Assembly: GCA_028820935.1 (NCBI GenBank)
Contig: JAPPHZ010000042.1
Coordinates: 27,145-91,144, forward strand
Reading direction: 5' to 3'
Origin: a bacterium
GTDB lineage: Bacteria > Actinomycetota > Acidimicrobiia > Spongiisociales > Spongiisociaceae
DNA: 64,000 nucleotides
The notes beneath the pieces were generated by a model, which was given only the letters and a program-made list of their open reading frames with translations, searched no databases and had not been told where the DNA came from. Position numbers and translations under genes: made by a program. Positions 63,510-64,000 of this stretch are shown here, in pieces. How positions within the stretch are numbered: the stretch's first letter is position 1; the number at the start of each line of letters is the position of its first letter.

Positions 63510-63725
63510 TCACACCATTGTCAGGGGCTGATTCGTGGGCTCTGGAACCGGATTCCCCAGTTCTCTGGCGGTGTCTATCCACAGGTCCATCGCGTGCTGG
63601 ACATGTTCGAGAGCAGACTCCAGCGAGTCACCATGGGCCATGCACCCTGGGAGTTCCGGCACTTCGGCGACGAACGCATCGTCTTGAGTGCTCCAGTAGA
63701 TGAATACGCCGAACTTATGCATCAC
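63510..63725 (-). CDS. hicB: HicB-family antitoxin
   Basis: A 71-residue protein with the partial RNase H-like HicB fold: FGVFIYWSTQDDAFVAEVPELPGCMAHGDSLESALEHVQHAMDLW, in which the ELPGC-x-HG-x-S-x-EEA pattern is diagnostic. It should bind and neutralise HicA. The start is GTG at 63725, overlapping the HicA stop (TAGTG), or the ATG directly after. No DNA-binding extension is seen at the C-terminus. Confidence 0.88.
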   Translation of the reverse strand: MMHKFGVFIYWSTQDDAFVAEVPELPGCMAHGDSLESALEHVQHAMDLWIDTARELGNPVPEPTNQPLTMV

Positions 63726-63946
63726 TAGTCGAGTTCCAGTCTATACGTCAGGATGATGTGGCGAACCTGGCGCACCTGATACGGCTTCGCCTTGCCGCTG
63801 TCGCGTTGCAGGACGATCTGTCCGGCTACTCCCTCCTTGACGAAGATGTGGTGGCTCCCACGAGTCCGCTCTGCGAAGCCGAGACGCCTGAGCAAGCCGC
63901 AAAGGTCTGCGAACCGGATGCTGGCATCCGAGTTGGCTCTGAGCAT
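63725..63946 (-). CDS. hicA: HicA-family mRNA interferase toxin
   Basis: A 73-residue double-stranded-RNA-binding-like toxin. LCGLLRRLGFAERTRGSHHIFVKEG contains the family GSHHIF motif with the catalytic His. The C-terminus LQRDSGKAKPYQVRQVRHII matches the end of HicA, where KPYQVRQVR replaces the common KPGTLRSI. It cleaves mRNA unless bound by HicB, whose gene overlaps its stop. HicA-first order is the normal arrangement. It ends 54 bp from the window edge. Confidence 0.88.
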   Translation of the reverse strand: MLRANSDASIRFADLCGLLRRLGFAERTRGSHHIFVKEGVAGQIVLQRDSGKAKPYQVRQVRHIILTYRLELD

Positions 63947-64000
63947 CCTAATGGGGGTCCACCACTTCTTCTGGTGTTTCTGGGAGGGTGTGGTGATTGG

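Noticed and set aside
1..64000. tRNA, rRNA, CRISPR arrays, prophage or integrase genes
   Set aside because: None recognised on either strand by eye; no regularly spaced repeats were seen.

Overview
The window is high-GC DNA, densely packed on both strands, with many GTG/TTG starts, GGAGG-type ribosome sites and lipoproteins with Tat or Sec signals. This suggests an actinobacterium. The catabolic gene content, with repeated phosphotriesterase-like, hydantoinase/oxoprolinase, CocE, phytanoyl-CoA dioxygenase and D-threonine-aldolase-like genes, resembles environmental or host-associated Acidimicrobiia-type genomes; that placement is inference. No rRNA, tRNA or CRISPR array was seen.

Layout. Bases 1-13374 hold the end of an amidohydrolase, a zinc alcohol dehydrogenase, a minus-strand 2-oxoacid dehydrogenase operon (E1 alpha, E1 beta, a free-standing lipoyl domain and an acetolactate-synthase-like ThDP enzyme), three aminotransferases, a MetE-core protein, a short-chain dehydrogenase and two phosphotriesterase homologues (PTEs). 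Bases 13667-18657 hold an RraA-family protein, a membrane protein, an unrecognised 271-residue protein, a threonine-synthase-like enzyme and a phytanoyl-CoA dioxygenase. Bases 18791-26788 look like one minus-strand operon: two NitT/TauT-type permeases, a fused HyuA-HyuB ATP-dependent amidohydrolase, the ABC ATPase, a PTE and a VOC protein. Two lipoproteins, one of them an NMT1/SsuA-like binding protein, lie just upstream on the plus strand. Bases 27505-40979 hold two CocE hydrolases, a D-threonine-aldolase-like gene with an amidohydrolase, an MNT/HEPN toxin-antitoxin pair with a nested inverted-repeat operator, and a second HyuAB fusion directly behind another PTE. Bases 41184-54371 form a sugar or sugar-acid block: a MalEFG-type transporter without an ATPase, an FAD oxidoreductase, three SDRs, two enolase-superfamily dehydratases, a zinc alcohol dehydrogenase and a cyclase-family protein whose stop codon lies in the terminal repeat of a 101-bp MITE-like element. 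Bases 54573-59140 hold an orphan TRAP binding protein, a D-aminoacylase and a D-serine-dehydratase-like enzyme.

Bases 59184-63946 look like core genome: a DAHP-synthase-like/chorismate mutase fusion, Lgt, LeuD, LeuC and a HicAB pair. Two observations stand out here. The fusion protein has lost most catalytic residues of its DAHP synthase half while its mutase half looks intact. It is also preceded by what reads as a complete ribosome-mediated attenuator, with a leaderless Tyr/Phe-rich leader peptide and mutually exclusive hairpins.

Working model (inference): most of the window imports and opens small organic molecules. PTE-type hydrolases paired twice with fused ATP-dependent HyuAB enzymes are the best candidate for an undescribed ring-opening pathway.
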